A stretch of DNA of 64,000 nt from Candidula unifasciata (GCA_905116865.2 CAJHNH020000231.1:77001-141000), one strand, 5' to 3'. Counted from the stretch's first letter, positions 42,295 to 53,902 are shown. Notes: generated by a model from the letters alone, not told the origin. Numbers and translations: made by a program.

Positions 42295-42462
42295 AGGAGC
42301 CCTGCTGCTCTGGAATATGTGCATGTCTGCTTGTGGAGACCGCTTCTTTGGATCGTCGACGATGGTGAACAGGATCAGGTTGTTATAGATCTCTCTGTGA
42401 TCATTCTTAAATATGGCTGTCGGATCCTGCACCAGCTGGATGGGAAACTTCTCCAGTTCTTC
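42295..42462 (-). CDS. EPS8: EPS8 exon: second half of the PTB domain
   Basis: This 168-bp exon of 56 codons is phase 0 at both ends. It encodes EELEKFPIQLVQDPTAIF and later NNLILFTIVDD and ADMHIFQSSRAP. The pattern E-L-E-x-F-P-(I/L), a strand containing LILF, and D-(M/L)-H-(I/L)-F-Q are the hallmarks of the second half of the EPS8 PTB domain, where the final helix and last strands close the ligand groove. The acceptor is CTTGTAG and the donor GTAAGTTC. A 54-bp minisatellite begins about 50 bp beyond the donor. Confidence 0.95.
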
Positions 42463-42639
42463 CTACAAGATTCAGAAGAGATTACAATAATCCATATGAT
42501 TACAGTAAACAAAAAGAATTGGTTTTGTGGTCACAATTAACTCTTTTAGTTCTGAATGGGTGTTAATTTAATTCACTCTATCGAGAGTAGAGTGTTGCTG
42601 TAATCAATAAATTTGTGGGTCTGAAAAGTTAAAGCAGTA

Positions 42640-43110
42640 ACATTGAGACAAAAGGAGTTAAAATAAATTGGTGCAGAGTTAAATCAACCATTGGTGTAGA
42701 GTTTAAATAGTAATAAAATGAGACAAAATGGTCTAAATTGGCAATTTGTGTACAGTTGAAATATTATCAACATGAGACAGAAGGTCTTCGTGTAACAATT
42801 TGTGTAGAATTAAAATAACAGTATGAGACTGAAGAAGTTAAAGTAACAATCTGTGCACAGCTAAAATAGTAACAATATGAGACTGAAGCCTTAAAGTAAC
42901 AATCTGTGCAGAGTTAAAATAATAATAATATGAGACTGACTGGATTAAAGTAGCAATTTGTGCAGAATTAAAATATTAATAATATGAGACAGGAATTAAA
43001 GCAAGAATGTGTGTAGAGTTAAACTATTACCAATATGAGACAGAAGGAGTTAAAGCATGAATGTGTGCAGAGTTAAACTAATATTAAAATGAGACATGAG
43101 TTAAAGTAAC
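42640..43110. repeat. Degenerate minisatellite, about 53-bp unit, about 9 copies
   Basis: AATATGAGACAGAAGGAGTT and CAATTTGTGCAGAGTTAAA recur in alternation across the interval with many substitutions. Confidence 0.8.
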
Positions 43111-43234
43111 ATCTTATGAGGACTTGTTTAGTGTAACAGACTGGTGGGGTACAGACAGCTAAGTGAAGTATATAACATCAGAGATAACAACCAACAGAGA
43201 CACAGCGATTTGCCCAGTACTGAGTTCAGTTAAA

Positions 43235-43300
43235 AGAAGTTGTCAACCCACATCTCAGCACTCAGGACACTCCCATGAGCACTGGTTGTTTAAAAAATAA
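43235..43300 (-). mobile_element. RNase H-type LINE tail fragment
   Basis: CTCAGCACTCAGGACACTCC with CATGAGCACTGG is the reverse complement of the family's end block (AGTGCT, GGGAGTGTCC). Confidence 0.6.
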
Positions 43301-43469
43301 ATGGAAACTGGAGTGAAACAAGGCTACATTCTGTCTCCCTTATTGTTTGGAGTAGCCACTGAATGGGTAATGGAAAGATATCACAAAGGCAACTGGTATT
43401 GATTGGGTAGAGAACAGACAACTGAAAGATCTGGATTTCATAGCCGATATTGTTCTGAAAAATAAGGAA

Positions 43470-44140
43470 ATGGAGAAGAAGGAAAAAGATAAGAAGAAGG
43501 AGGAGGAGGATAAAAAGAAGAAGCAGCAGCAGTAGAAGCAGAAAAAGGAGGAGAAGAGGTAGAAAGAGGAGGAGAAAAGAGAAAGAAGAGAAGGAGGAGG
43601 AGAAAGAGAAGTAGAAGGGGAGGAGAAAAAAAAGTAGAAGATAAAGGAGGAGAAAGAGGAGGTGAAGGAGAAGAAGTAGAAGTAGAAGTAAAAGGGTAAT
43701 GAGAAGGAGAAGAAGTAGAAGGAGGAGGAAAAAGAGAAGAAGTAGAAGGAGGAGAAGGAAAAGAAATAGGAGGAGGAGGAGAAGAAGTATAAGGAGGAGG
43801 AGGAGGAGAAGTAGAAGGAGGAGGAGAAGAAGTAGAAGGAGGAGAAGAAGAAGGAGGAGGCAGAGGAGGAGGAGAAGGAGAAGTAGAAGGAGGAGAAGTA
43901 GAAGTAGAAGGAGGAGAAGTAGAAGTAGGAGGAGGAGAAAGAGAAGAAGTAGAAGTAGGAGGAGGAGGAGAAGGAGAAGAAGTAGAAGGAGGAGGAGAAG
44001 GAGAAGAAGTAGAAGGAGAAGGAGAAGGAGAAGGAGAAGAAGTAGAAACAGGAGGAGAAGGAGGAGGAGGAGAAGTAGACGGAGGAGGATAGGAAAAGGA
44101 AGAAGTAGAAAAAGCAGAGGTAGAAAAAAATAAGCAATAG
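43470..44140. repeat. Imperfect GGA/GAA/GTA purine tract, about 670 bp
   Basis: Purine-rich plus strand built on GAAGAAGTAGAAGGAGGAGG. Long Arg-rich and Ser/Phe-rich frames on the two strands are compositional artefacts. Confidence 0.95.
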
Positions 44141-44374
44141 AAGAAAAAATTAAAAAGTAGAAAGAATGAATGTTTAACTATGAAACAATTTTCCTTGCTG
44201 TAGTCCCACCATAACTAGTATTTTATTCCCCCGCCCCTTCCCCAAAAAAAAGAAGTCAGTTTGCTGAATGGGTCACAAGTGAAACCAACAGAGCCAGGTA
44301 GAGGTGCTTGGTACTACAGGAGTTGATTATACAAGTTTCTACCTGCATTCCTTCTCTAGTAGCTCTTATTCTTC

Positions 44375-44590
44375 AGTTAATCCCACAACCAACACCAGCA
44401 TTCTTTGGCTGTTGTGATCTGTCTAGGCACATTTTTACATTTACTAGTTTGCCATTGCTGTCTGAGTAGTCAGCTTTTGTTACCTCTGTCGAAACCAACG
44501 CAGGATGGACTGCTTCCAAATCGTCCAAATCTGCGATCGAACCCGCCATTTTGAAATGCGTTGGCAATGCCAAAATCATAGATGCCGAAA
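44375..44590 (-). mobile_element. SINE B copy
   Basis: On the minus strand: GCATTGCCAACGCATTTCAA (A-box side), GGGTTCGATCGCAGATT (B box), then TGGTTTCGACAGAGGTAAC and CACAACAGCCAAAGAATGC, colinear with 40318-40515. Confidence 0.85.
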
Positions 44591-44639
44591 GTTCTTTTTC
44601 GAATAATAAGGTTCAAAATTGCTTTGTTTTCCAGGGTGT

Positions 44640-45070
44640 CTCATAAGATTACATTCATTCATTCATTCATTCATTCATTATCCTGTTGTGCCATTATATG
44701 TCAGTCTTGGCTCACAGTCTATTCCTCCATTGCCTGCTGCTATACTGTGCAATCAGTTCTCATGGATGTAGTCCAGTCCAACAGCTTTGGCCTCTCTCAC
44801 CAAGGTTCAACTTAGGGTTTCTTTCGGGCGTCCTCGCCCCCTTAATCCCTTTATCTCCTATTTTAATGCCTGTGGGATTCTCTGTTAGCTTCTTCTCAGA
44901 ATATGTTCAATGTAGCACCATCTTCTGTGTCTTGTAAATGTTGACACCAATGGTTGTTAAGATATTTCTCTTATTTCTTCATTCCTTTTGAATTCATCCC
45001 AATTTTATTTCCATTATTTTCCTCAGACATCTGCTTTCAAATGCATTCCTCCGAAGAGCTTCCATATAAA
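44640..45070 (-). mobile_element. Interspersed repeat E, reference copy
   Basis: Contains one copy of the segment that is triplicated at 22901-23030, and a minus-strand (TGAA)n tail (44654-44680). Phrases GTCCAGTCCAACAGCTTTGG and CCTATTTTAATGCCTGT mark it. Confidence 0.72.
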
Positions 45071-45589
45071 TAAAAAAGAATTTAAAAAAATAAAAAAACA
45101 TTTTTAAAAATATAATACGCTCAACATCACTACTACTGTTTTGAAAACACATTTCAGAGTGTGTATTCCCTGCTAAAAAACATGTATAAGCACTGCTGAA
45201 GGTATGCCGTTGGCTATAACGTTAATTCTGCCTCTGTATGGATACTTATGAGATACCCTGTTGATAATTATTATGCAAGAACAAAGCCGGTAATGTAAGA
45301 CACTTACATGGCAATTTGGTGTGCTGTGGGAGAACTAGCACACAGACCAGGCTACACTAGTGCAGTATAAGGTAATTAAACAAAACAACAACAAAACTCT
45401 GTCTTTGCAGACTAGATTCGGATAGCAGTCATCTTCTAAACAAAGGCTGACAGAAATGATTTCTAGCAGTATCTGCTAGGCCAAGATGGTATAACACCCT
45501 CAACCAACTGAATCTCATGATGTTGTGCTCCCCTCTTGTTATTCTCATGTTATAATCCATCTCCTCCCCCATTTTTTTGTTTTTTTTAG

Positions 45590-46330
45590 ACTAATTTAAT
45601 AATAATATCCTTCTTAGTTAATCTCATGATATTATCCTCCCTAATGAATCTCATAATGTTATCCTCCCTAATGAATCTCATGATATTATCCTCCCTAATT
45701 AATCTCATGATATTATCCTCCCTAATTAATCTCATAATGTTATTGCCACATCTCCTTTGGAGTTAATCTCTGGATGTTATCCTCCCCTTCAGTTGATTTT
45801 CTCATTATACTTTTCACAGTTAATCATATGATGCAATATCAACAACGCCATTTCAGATTTAGTCTCAATGTGTTATCCTTCCCATTTAATCTCAAGATGT
45901 TAGTATTCTCACCAGTTAACCTTAGGATGCTATCATCCCCAGTTAATCTCATGATGTTATATCCACCCACTTCACCCCAACCTTCATTCACATCAATCTC
46001 ATGCTTTCCATCCCAGTTAATCTCATGATGTTATCTGCTCTTCAAGTTCACCTAATGATGTTACTGCACTCTCCCATTCAGAGTTAATCTTAGGATAATA
46101 ACCTCTTTTTTAAGTTAGTCTCCTGATGCCACTCTCCACAACCCTATTTTTGAGTTACTCTCATGATGTTATCCTTCCCATTTTAATCTCATGATGTTAT
46201 CCTGACCAGGTTAATCACATGATGTTATACCTCTCTCGCCCCATGTTAATCACAAGATGTTGTCTTTCCCCATAAATTGTATAATGTTATCTTCCATACC
46301 TAAAATCATGATGTTATTCTTCCCCTCATC
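45590..46330. repeat. Degenerate minisatellite, 24-28 bp unit, about 28 copies
   Basis: TTAATCTCATGATGTTATCC with CTCCC-like spacers recurs throughout with heavy decay; the cleanest copies are at 45610-45720. Confidence 0.88.
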
Positions 46331-46479
46331 AGTGCACACAGTCAGGTGTAAATCTTCATGCATGTGTGTGGGTGTGTGCATGTATGTGTGTAACGTTTAC
46401 TTGATAATTTGTATGTGTGTTAATGTAAAGATATCTACATTCTGGCCATTTCATTGTGTCCATATAAACAAAACACCCC

Positions 46480-46860
46480 AACATCTTCTTCTCCTTCTCT
46501 CTTGGCCCTTACTAGGGTTAGTGGCAGTGCACTGCAGACAGTGTGTGAGCAGACCAGCTGACAAGCAATGCACCAACGCATGTGGGGGGAAAGGCATGGA
46601 CAGAGCAGATATCATCAGCGCTGTATAGAGTAGGCTGGTGGAGAACAACAAGTCTCTGACACTAACACGATTGTGTGACATGGGAATAAAGCATGGCAAA
46701 GCATGTTTATGCTGCGTTTGAGGCTGAGATAGGAGACATTATAACTAACTTCTCATGGGAACAATTAGTAGAAGCACCTAAGAGTGGCTGCTGCATCGGA
46801 GGACTGAGCATGCATGGAAATGCATAATGTGCACTGATGATTGTGATAATATAACATAAC
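46480..46860 (+). mobile_element. RNase H-type LINE, second tail subfamily
   Basis: Frames give ADRPADKQCTNACGGKGMDR, ADIISAV and LVENNKSLTLTRLCDMG, matching the end of RNase H and linker in the copy at 55672-56004 (minus). The 3' part matches 55500-55665 and 53935-54060. Confidence 0.8.
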
Positions 46861-47043
46861 AGTGTGTTTTGGTTTAAGCAAGGCTGTTTAATCTGTGCTT
46901 TTTGACCAAGCATATATGATTTCACCAAAAACCTAATTTTTAGTCACATTTTACCACACACTTGTTAAAAAGGCCTGCTTCTGAGACCCCAAAAATGGGG
47001 TCTCGGAACCCACACAGAAACCCCACCTTATCTTTCAACTTAC

Positions 47044-47258
47044 CCCTGTGCTATTATCCACAATGACTAGGTGGTTTCTCTCCACTATCAGAATACATCT
47101 CATTGACCAGATGCCTGTCGTATTCTCCATCTGTCGCAGCTTCCGTAACCCATCCTCTGCATGGATAACTCCATTCCTGGCTCCAGCGGAAAATGTTGCC
47201 AAATGATCTAACTCAAACTTCGGCTCGCTGCTTCTGAAGTCTGAAAGACTACTTTGAT
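47044..47258 (-). CDS. EPS8: EPS8 exon: first half of the PTB domain
   Basis: EPS8 is a cytoplasmic adaptor whose N-terminal PTB domain binds receptor tails; the protein couples receptors to Rac and actin. This 215-bp exon reads SSLSDFRSSEPKFELDHLAT, then GLRKLRQME and GIWSMRCILIVERNHLVIVD. This follows the EPS8 PTB core (ELDHLATF, DGLRKL, W, the I-L-x-V strand, V-x-x-x-D) with no gap. Acceptor TTCTCCAG and donor GTAAGT are clear. It enters with two bases to complete a codon and exits in phase 0. An RNase H-type LINE tail sits about 20 bp upstream of the acceptor, so the branch point may lie in transposon-derived DNA. Confidence 0.95.
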
Positions 47259-47279
47259 CTGGAGAATAAAAAAAATGTC

Positions 47280-47348
47280 ATAGCACTCGGGACACACCCA
47301 TAAGCGCTCCCTCCCTATCTTCAGCAGCAAGCAAAGAGATCCAATTCG
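47280..47348 (-). mobile_element. RNase H-type LINE 3' tail beside EPS8 PTB exon
   Basis: Minus-strand CTTGCTGCTGAAGATAGGGA, GCGCTTATGGGTGTGTCCCG and AGTGCTATGA match the tail block. It ends about 20 bp before the acceptor AG of exon 47044-47258. Confidence 0.82.
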
Positions 47349-47529
47349 GATGGAAAAAATGTTAGTTGCTAGTCCTCTTCAGGGCTTTGTAAATCAACCT
47401 CAGCATTTATATGCTAGAGTGAGCAGTGATGTGTTGACACTAAACCTAGAGCTCACCTACACTGGACAGATCCTGCTGATTTTGCTCCATGTGGTTGTAA
47501 TGCACCAAAGCAAACTCCAGAGCATCTAT

Positions 47530-47690
47530 TAAAAGACCTTCCCATGTCAATTCCAGGACCCCATTTTAGGGAAAACAAAAATAGACCAACTGCCTCCCCA
47601 ACAAGCATTTCGTAAGAGTAGACAAATTCAGGGTTTCCTTCAAAGTGGGAGTACATCTGCCTGAGACCCAAGGAACCAACAGTCTATCCA
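47530..47690 (-). repeat. Interspersed repeat F copy
   Basis: GGGGAGGCAGTTGGTCTATT on the minus strand matches GGGGAGGCAGTGGGTCTATT at 56609 on the plus strand. Confidence 0.6.
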
Positions 47691-48169
47691 TTTCTTATCA
47701 GCATACAAACAAGTCAGATCTGTAAAACAGATGTGTATACAATAGTCAGGGTCTGAAACAAGTCTACAGTCCAGATGTGGATGAACAACCAGTTCTTTCT
47801 GCCGGAGTTTACAGTCGGTGAAGGCCAAGGAAAAGAAGATTAAAAGACCACCCAGACTTTGCCAGTCCGAAAGAAAAAAATCTGGCCCATAGGATAGACT
47901 GTAGAAGACAGCCACTTCTTTACACAAAAATATCCACTAGGTACATTATGAAACTTAAAAATGAAGGAAAAGGGATGTTCATATTGTACATCATGCACAT
48001 TAAACCTATTTTACTGCCATAACTTAAGAAGTCTAAGTACCAGATCCACTCCCCCAGAACTGAAGGGAAATATAACTGCCAATGGTTACATATTTGGTAA
48101 AAAAAAAAAAACATCAACTGTCCCAAGTTATAAAAACCAGCACTTCTGTCATGAGTTAAAAGGAAACTA

Positions 48170-48412
48170 GGGGCTGTGGTAGGGCAGTGGCCAGACTGCC
48201 TCTTGACCCTAAGTTGCTAGTTCAAATCTGAAGCAAGTTGGACTGATATAACTGACATGAGGTTCAGGCTAAACCCAACCCTAAACTGGGTTCCAGGAAA
48301 TTACCTCGGAAGCAAAGATAGCTAGCACAATACTGACCATATCTAGCACTGGGTGCCATTATAAAAATATGTATTTAACACTTTATGTCCAATGCTCTGA
48401 AAAGGGTACTTT
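48170..48412 (+). mobile_element. SINE A, diverged copy
   Basis: Head GCTGTGGTAGGGCAGTGGCC and CTAGTTCAAATCTGAAGC, body GGAAATTACCTCGGAAGC and GCACAATACTGACCATATC, end TCCAATGCTCTGAAAAGGG. Confidence 0.7.
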
Positions 48413-48429
48413 AAAAAAAAAAATGTATT

Positions 48430-48600
48430 TGTATATTCTTTACCAGACATTGCAGAATCAGCCCCAGCATTGTTTTGGCAGTTTTATTGGGAAACGTTCA
48501 TTCAGTAGATTACCACGGTTCATAATTGGTCAGCACTCCATGCCACTGTAACAATTATTGCAAAGTGGTAAGCTGCCAAATCACCAGAAAATGAAACTGG
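48430..48600 (-). mobile_element. SINE B, 5'-truncated copy
   Basis: Minus-strand GCAGCTTACCACTTTGCAAT, ACAGTGGCATGGAGTGCTGA, GGTAATCTACTGAATGAACG and CAAAACAATGCTGGGG follow the SINE B body. Confidence 0.6.
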
Positions 48601-48639
48601 CTTTTAGAACTTGTGTTTTGAGGACAGCCAGAAAGAGCA

Positions 48640-48950
48640 ACCAAGAGGTTTTTTAAAAAGCGGGAGCCCCAAGACAACTTATCACAGACATCAGAAGGAG
48701 ACAGTCATCATTTTTCGGCCATGTTATGAGAAGAGGGAATATAGAGCATGTTGTGACCACTGGAAAGATCTGTGGAAGGAGGGATAGAGGAAGACAACAA
48801 GAGAAGATTCTTGACAGTCTCGTTTGCATGGCATGGAGGTGTGTCAGCATACAAACCTATACAGTCGGAGGAGATTGCAGATTGTGGAGAGGCATGATCG
48901 CCCAAGCCAGTCACCAAGGCACCTGATGATGATTTTAGAATTGTAAAGCT
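48640..48950 (+). mobile_element. LINE C-terminal fragment with GATGATGAT tail
   Basis: CATTTTTCGGCCATGTTATG then GGAAAGATCTGTGGAAGGAG: F-F-G-H-V-M-R-R, then G-K-x-x-G-R-R-x-R-G-R. Ends CACCTGATGATGATTTT. Confidence 0.78.
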
Positions 48951-49379
48951 TGTTCACATCACCCATCCTAGACGTGCAGACTTTAAAAAAGAAGGCTACT
49001 GAAAAGCTGACTATAATTACAACACCCTTTTTCCCTAAGACAAAGAATCTAATTACTTTAGGACAGATCCATAAACCAGGGTGTTCAATTTCATGTGCAT
49101 GTGTTGAATTTCATGTGCATGTGTCTGTCTGCTTCTAAACTTACCCCTTCAATTAAAGGATCACTGAATGTTTTAACAGCAGGGTGCATGTTTGTTAGAC
49201 AGACAAGTAAGCTGATTAAATATGATTGCTGTCTATAGTTTTTTCTATCTTCAGCTTTAACTCTTTCCTTCTCAAGATACACACTGTGTAGTCAGCTACT
49301 GACTGCCAGTAATTATTTTTATGCATGTAACATCAGTCCTTGCAAAGCAGCAAACATGATGGAGATCCAAATACATTTT

Positions 49380-49800
49380 ATGGAAAACTAAGATCTGATT
49401 GCTCAGAGCAAAGATACAAGCATTAGAAATGCGATGTTTCAGAAAAATTCTTGGCATATGATACAGAGACCATATTACAAACGAAGAGGTTCACCATAAA
49501 ATTATACAGCACAATGGCAACTATGAATCTCTTTTAACTACAGCGAAAAGACGAAAAATGATATGGAGATGTAAATAAGATCTAACGGCCTCTCAAAAAC
49601 AATACTGCAGAGCACATTAGAGGGAAAGAGCAGAAGAGGCAGATCAAGAAAGACCTTGTTACAGAACCTGACTGGCTGGACAGGCCTCAGGCATGCAACA
49701 ATGAAGTCCGTCACAACTAACCGCCAGAGATGGACAGAGCTGATCAGACAGTCAGCCGAAATTGGTGACCTAACGGCACGTAGCGTTACATAATGATGAT
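49380..49800 (+). mobile_element. LINE C-terminal fragment
   Basis: Broken frames give MRCFRKILGI, RDHITNEEVHHKIIQHNGNY and SLLTTAKRRKMIWRC, then a basic block and a (ATG)n end. The C-R-(K/R)-I-L-G-I, I-T-N-E-E-V and (K/R)-R-R-K-M-x-W-x-G pattern is standard for LINE ORF2 C-termini. Confidence 0.82.
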
Positions 49801-49829
49801 GATATTTTTATGTAGTTATCACTCTCATT

Positions 49830-50295
49830 AAACAACAGAAAAAGAGTACTGAAATTTTATATCGAGCCTGTTCTGCTTGATGGTAGTGAATCTTGGAATG
49901 TAAGCAAATAAATTAAGAAGAGTTTGGAGGCAACTGAGATGTGGTTCTTGAATAGAATGGTGCAAATTGCTTAGACTGCCAGAATAACTAACAACCAATG
50001 CCTGGAAAGTGCAAATGAAAGTACAACATTATATACAACAATGAGAAGGAGACAAACAAAGGTTTTTGGTCATGTAATGAGAAAAGGAGCCCTGGAAAAT
50101 ATCATGACGACTGGAAAGATCACTGGTAGAAGAGGCAGAGGCAGACCAAGAGAATGGTGGTGGATGACTTAAGACAGTAACATGGAGGAATATCATCAGT
50201 GAAATTAATCTTGAATAACAAAGGCCGAGATATGTGGAGATGCATGAACGCCTGTACCAGCTGGCAAGACACTTGATGATGATGATATCTGGGGA
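49830..50295 (+). mobile_element. LINE C-terminal fragment
   Basis: Immediately follows another LINE in the same orientation. GGTCATGTAATGAGAAAAGG and GGTAGAAGAGGCAGAGGCAG encode G-H-V-M-R-K and G-R-R-G-R-G-R; ends TTGATGATGATGAT. Confidence 0.8.
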
Positions 50296-50648
50296 GGAGT
50301 GGACATCTCAATTTATGGCCTACAATGGATCAAGCACTCGACCAGAAGAAGTAGTCTGTGTTGATGCTTACTGTCTTTAATGTCATCAATCCATCCTTTT
50401 CTTTTACATCAGCCCCTTTTGTTGTGTGGGTGCGGTGCCTATGTTAGTGGTAGTTGCTGTTGCTGAAAACCTAAAGATGACCAAACCATTTGATCTTCTA
50501 ATTCTCAGCTAAACTAGTACAACATGTTCCAACAGTCTGACAGCATAATTTCTCCCTCACCTCAGTCTCGGACGATTAAGATGTCAGCATGCCTGAGGCA
50601 TCTCATCTCACAGGTGTTAATTTAACATAGGTTAGCCTTTGATACTGT

Positions 50649-52999
50649 CTGGTTTGGCACAATTTACACAGTTCTAGTATGAATATGCTTCTGGTTTGGC
50701 ACAATTAACATAGTTCTAGTATGAATATGCTTCTGGTTTGGCACAATTAACATAGTTCTAGTATGAATATGCTTCTGGTTTGGCACAATTAACATAGTTC
50801 TAGTATGAATATGCTTCTGGTTTGGCACAATTAACATAGTTCTAGTATGAATATGCTTCTGGTTTGGCACAATTAACATAGTTCTAGTATGAATATGCTT
50901 CTGGTTTGGCACAATTAACATAGTTCTAGTATGAATATGCTTCTGGTTTGGCACAATTAACATAGTTCTAGTATGAATATGCTTCTGGTTTGGCACAATT
51001 AACATAGTTCTAGTATGAATATGCTTCTGGTTTGGCACAATTAACATAGTTCTAGTATGAATATGCTTCTGGTTTGGCACAATTAACACAGTTCTAGTAT
51101 GAATATGCTTCTGGTTTGGCACAATTAACACAGTTCTAGTATGAATATGCTTCTGGTTTGGCACAATTAACACAGTTCTAGTATGAATATGCTTCTGGTT
51201 TGGCACAATTAACACAGTTCTAGTATGAATGTGCTTCTGGTTTGGCACAATTAACACAGTTCTAGTATGAATATGCTTCTGGTTTGGCACAATTAACACA
51301 GTTCTAGTATGAATATGCTTCTGGTTTGGCACAGTTAACACAGTTCTAGTATGAATATGCTTCTGGTTTGGCACAATTAACACAGTTCTAGTACGAATAT
51401 GCTTCTGGTTTGGCACAATTAACACAGTTCTAGTACGAATATGCTTCTGGTTTGGCACAATTAACACAGTTCTAGTACGAATATGCTTCTGGTTTGGCAC
51501 AATTAACACAGTTCTAGTACGAATATGCTTCTGGTTTGGCACAATTAACACAGTTCTAGTATGAATATGCTTCTGGTTTGGCACAATTAACACAGTTCTA
51601 GTATGAATATGCTTCTGGTTTGGCACAATTAACACAGTTCTAGTATGAATATGCTTCTGGTTTGGCACAATTAACACAGTTCTAGTATGAATATGCTTCT
51701 GGTTTGGCACAATTAACACAGTTCTAGTATGAATATGCTTCTGGTTTGGCACAATTAACACAGTTCTAGTATGAATATGCTTCTGGTTTGGCACAATTAA
51801 CACAGTTCTAGTATGAATATGCTTCTGGTTTGGCACAATTAACACAGTTCTAGTATAAATATGCTTCTGGTTTGGCACAATTAGCACAGTTCTAGTATGA
51901 ATATGCTTCTGGTTTGGCACAATTAACACAGTTCTAGTATGAATATGCTTCTGGTTTGGCACAATTAACATAGTTCTAGTATGAATATGCTTCTGGTTTG
52001 GCACAATTAACATAGTTCTAGTATGAATATGCTTCTGGTTTGGCACAATTAACATAGTTCTAGTATGAATATGCTTCTGGTTTGGCACAATTAACATAGT
52101 TCTAGTATGCATATGCTTCTGGTTTGGCACAATTAACACAGTTCTAGTATGAATATGCTTCTGGTTTGGCACAATTAACATAGTTCTAGTATGAATATGC
52201 TTCTGGTTTGGCACAATTAACATAGTTCTAGTATGCATATGCTTCTGGTTTGGCACAATTAACACAGTTCTAGTATGCTTATGCTTCTGGTTTGGCACAG
52301 TTAACACAGTTCTAGTATGAATATGCTTCTGGTTTGGCACAATTAACACAGTTCTAGTATGAATATGCTTCTGGTTTGGCACAATTAACACAGTTCTAGT
52401 ATGAATATGCTTCTGGTTTGGCACAATTAACACAGTTCTAGTATGAATATGCTTCTGGTTTGGCACAATTAACACAGTTTTAGTATGAATATGCTTCTGG
52501 TTTGGCACAATTAACATAGTTCTAGTATGAATATGCTTCTGGTTTGGCACAATTAACACAGTTCTAGTATGAATATGCTTCTGGTTTGGCACAATTAACA
52601 TAGTTCTAGTATGAATATGCTTCTGGTTTGGCACAATTAACACAGTTCTAGTATGAATATGCTTCTGGTTTGGCACAATTAACACAGTTCTAGTATGAAT
52701 ATGCTTCTGGTTTGGCACAATTAACACAGTTCTAGTATGGATGTGCTTCTGGTTTGGCACAGTTAGCACAGTTCTAGTATGAATATGCTTCTGGTTTGGC
52801 ACAATTAACATAGTTCTAGTATGAATATGCTTCTGGTTTGGCACAATTAACATAGTTCTAGTATGAATATGCTTCTGGTTTGGCACAATTAACATAGTTC
52901 TAGTATGAATATGCTTCTGGTTTGGCACAATTAACATAGTTCTAGTATGAATATGCTTCTGGTTTGGCACAATTAACATAGTTCTAGTATGAATATGCT
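50649..52999. repeat. 42-bp satellite-like array, about 56 copies
   Basis: CTGGTTTGGCACAATTAACA with (C/T)AGTTCTAGTATGAATATGCTT repeats every 42 bp over 2.35 kb. Since 42 is a multiple of 3 and stops are absent on the minus strand, a 771-codon frame of 14-residue units crosses it; no start context, domain or exon signals support a protein. Confidence 0.98.
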
Positions 53000-53139
53000 G
53001 TTTGTATTCCGTTTCCTGGCGATCATAACTATATTTGGATGACTTAGCTGTGTAGCTGGATAAGTGCTCTGTTCCTTTGGCATCTTGTTTCTATTTCCCT
53101 ATCTATTCTGCCTTCTCCTGAGAATATATTTCACAAGTA

Positions 53140-53902
53140 CAAGGGGAAGTCAATAAGTAAGCCGCAAATGGTTATGGGATGGCAGGAAAATGTAGTTGGT
53201 GGTTTCTAAAGGTGTCATTAGGGGACAGCAACATCAAACGTTATTTTTTTCCGTTAGCTGACACATGGTGTTGCATGGGCAACACAGAAACAAAATTGTG
53301 ACTGTACTTACAAAGTGTATCCTCAAAAAACAAGGTGCTGCTGTGCATTTTGGGGGGGGGGGGGGGGCGGAGTGCAAAAGGGCTGCCTGCAAAGGACATT
53401 CATAAACGAAATGTTTCCTGTTCATGCTGACAAATCTTTATCCCGTAAAGCAGTGCTCAGCTAGGTAAAAAAATTTTCTCAAGGACGCTCCACGACTTTT
53501 TATGAAGTCTGATCTGGTCATTCAGTTTAGATTGCAACAGATGCATTCGTGCAGTGGGAGGAGGAGATGATCAGAGGTGACAGGCGAGTAACGGCTGACT
53601 CTGTAGCAGCTGCAGTAGGGTGCTCACATGGTTTCTGGTCAACTGAAAACCCACCTTGGTGGGGGATATTTCACAAATGATGCAGAAGTTGAATGTGAAG
53701 TGAAGATGTGGTTTAGAAAACAGAGCACACAGTTCTATGCAGCAGGTTTGGGGGACTGATAAAATGATGGGACAAGTGCATCAATGTTGGTGGAAATTAT
53801 GTTAAAAAATAAAGGGACAGTATATGTGTAAAAATTGTTTTCATCTTTAGTTTTTTTTTTAAACAACCATTTGCGACTTACTTATTGACTTACCCTTTCA
53901 AG
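53140..53902 (+). mobile_element. mariner transposon relic, 763 bp
   Basis: Ends are inverted: GGAAGTCAATAAGTAAGCCG with CAAATGGTT on the left, and the reverse complement of the right gives GGTAAGTCAATAAGTAAGTC with GCAAATGGTT. TA flanks both ends (53138-53139 and 53903-53904). Near the right end, plus-strand frames give FTNDAEVECEVKMWFRKQST, then WDKCINVGGNYVKK and a stop, the mariner transposase C-terminus (W-D-K-C-(L/I)-N-x-G-G-N-Y-V). A stop precedes WDK and most of the catalytic region is gone. Confidence 0.92.
53350..53368. repeat. Poly-G tract inside the mariner relic
   Basis: About 17 G interrupted by one C. Confidence 0.9.

Noticed and set aside
42537..42632. Possible MITE with TTAACT ends
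   Set aside because: Only about 10 bases match, no target duplication, and the right end blends into the degenerate 53-bp repeat.
43340..44137. Long Ser/Phe-rich (minus) and Arg-rich (plus) frames
   Set aside because: Pure compositional effect of a purine tract.
50664..52979. 771-codon open frame on the minus strand made of 14-residue repeats
   Set aside because: It follows entirely from a 42-bp tandem repeat whose period is a multiple of three; no signal peptide, domain, splice sites or non-repetitive ends.
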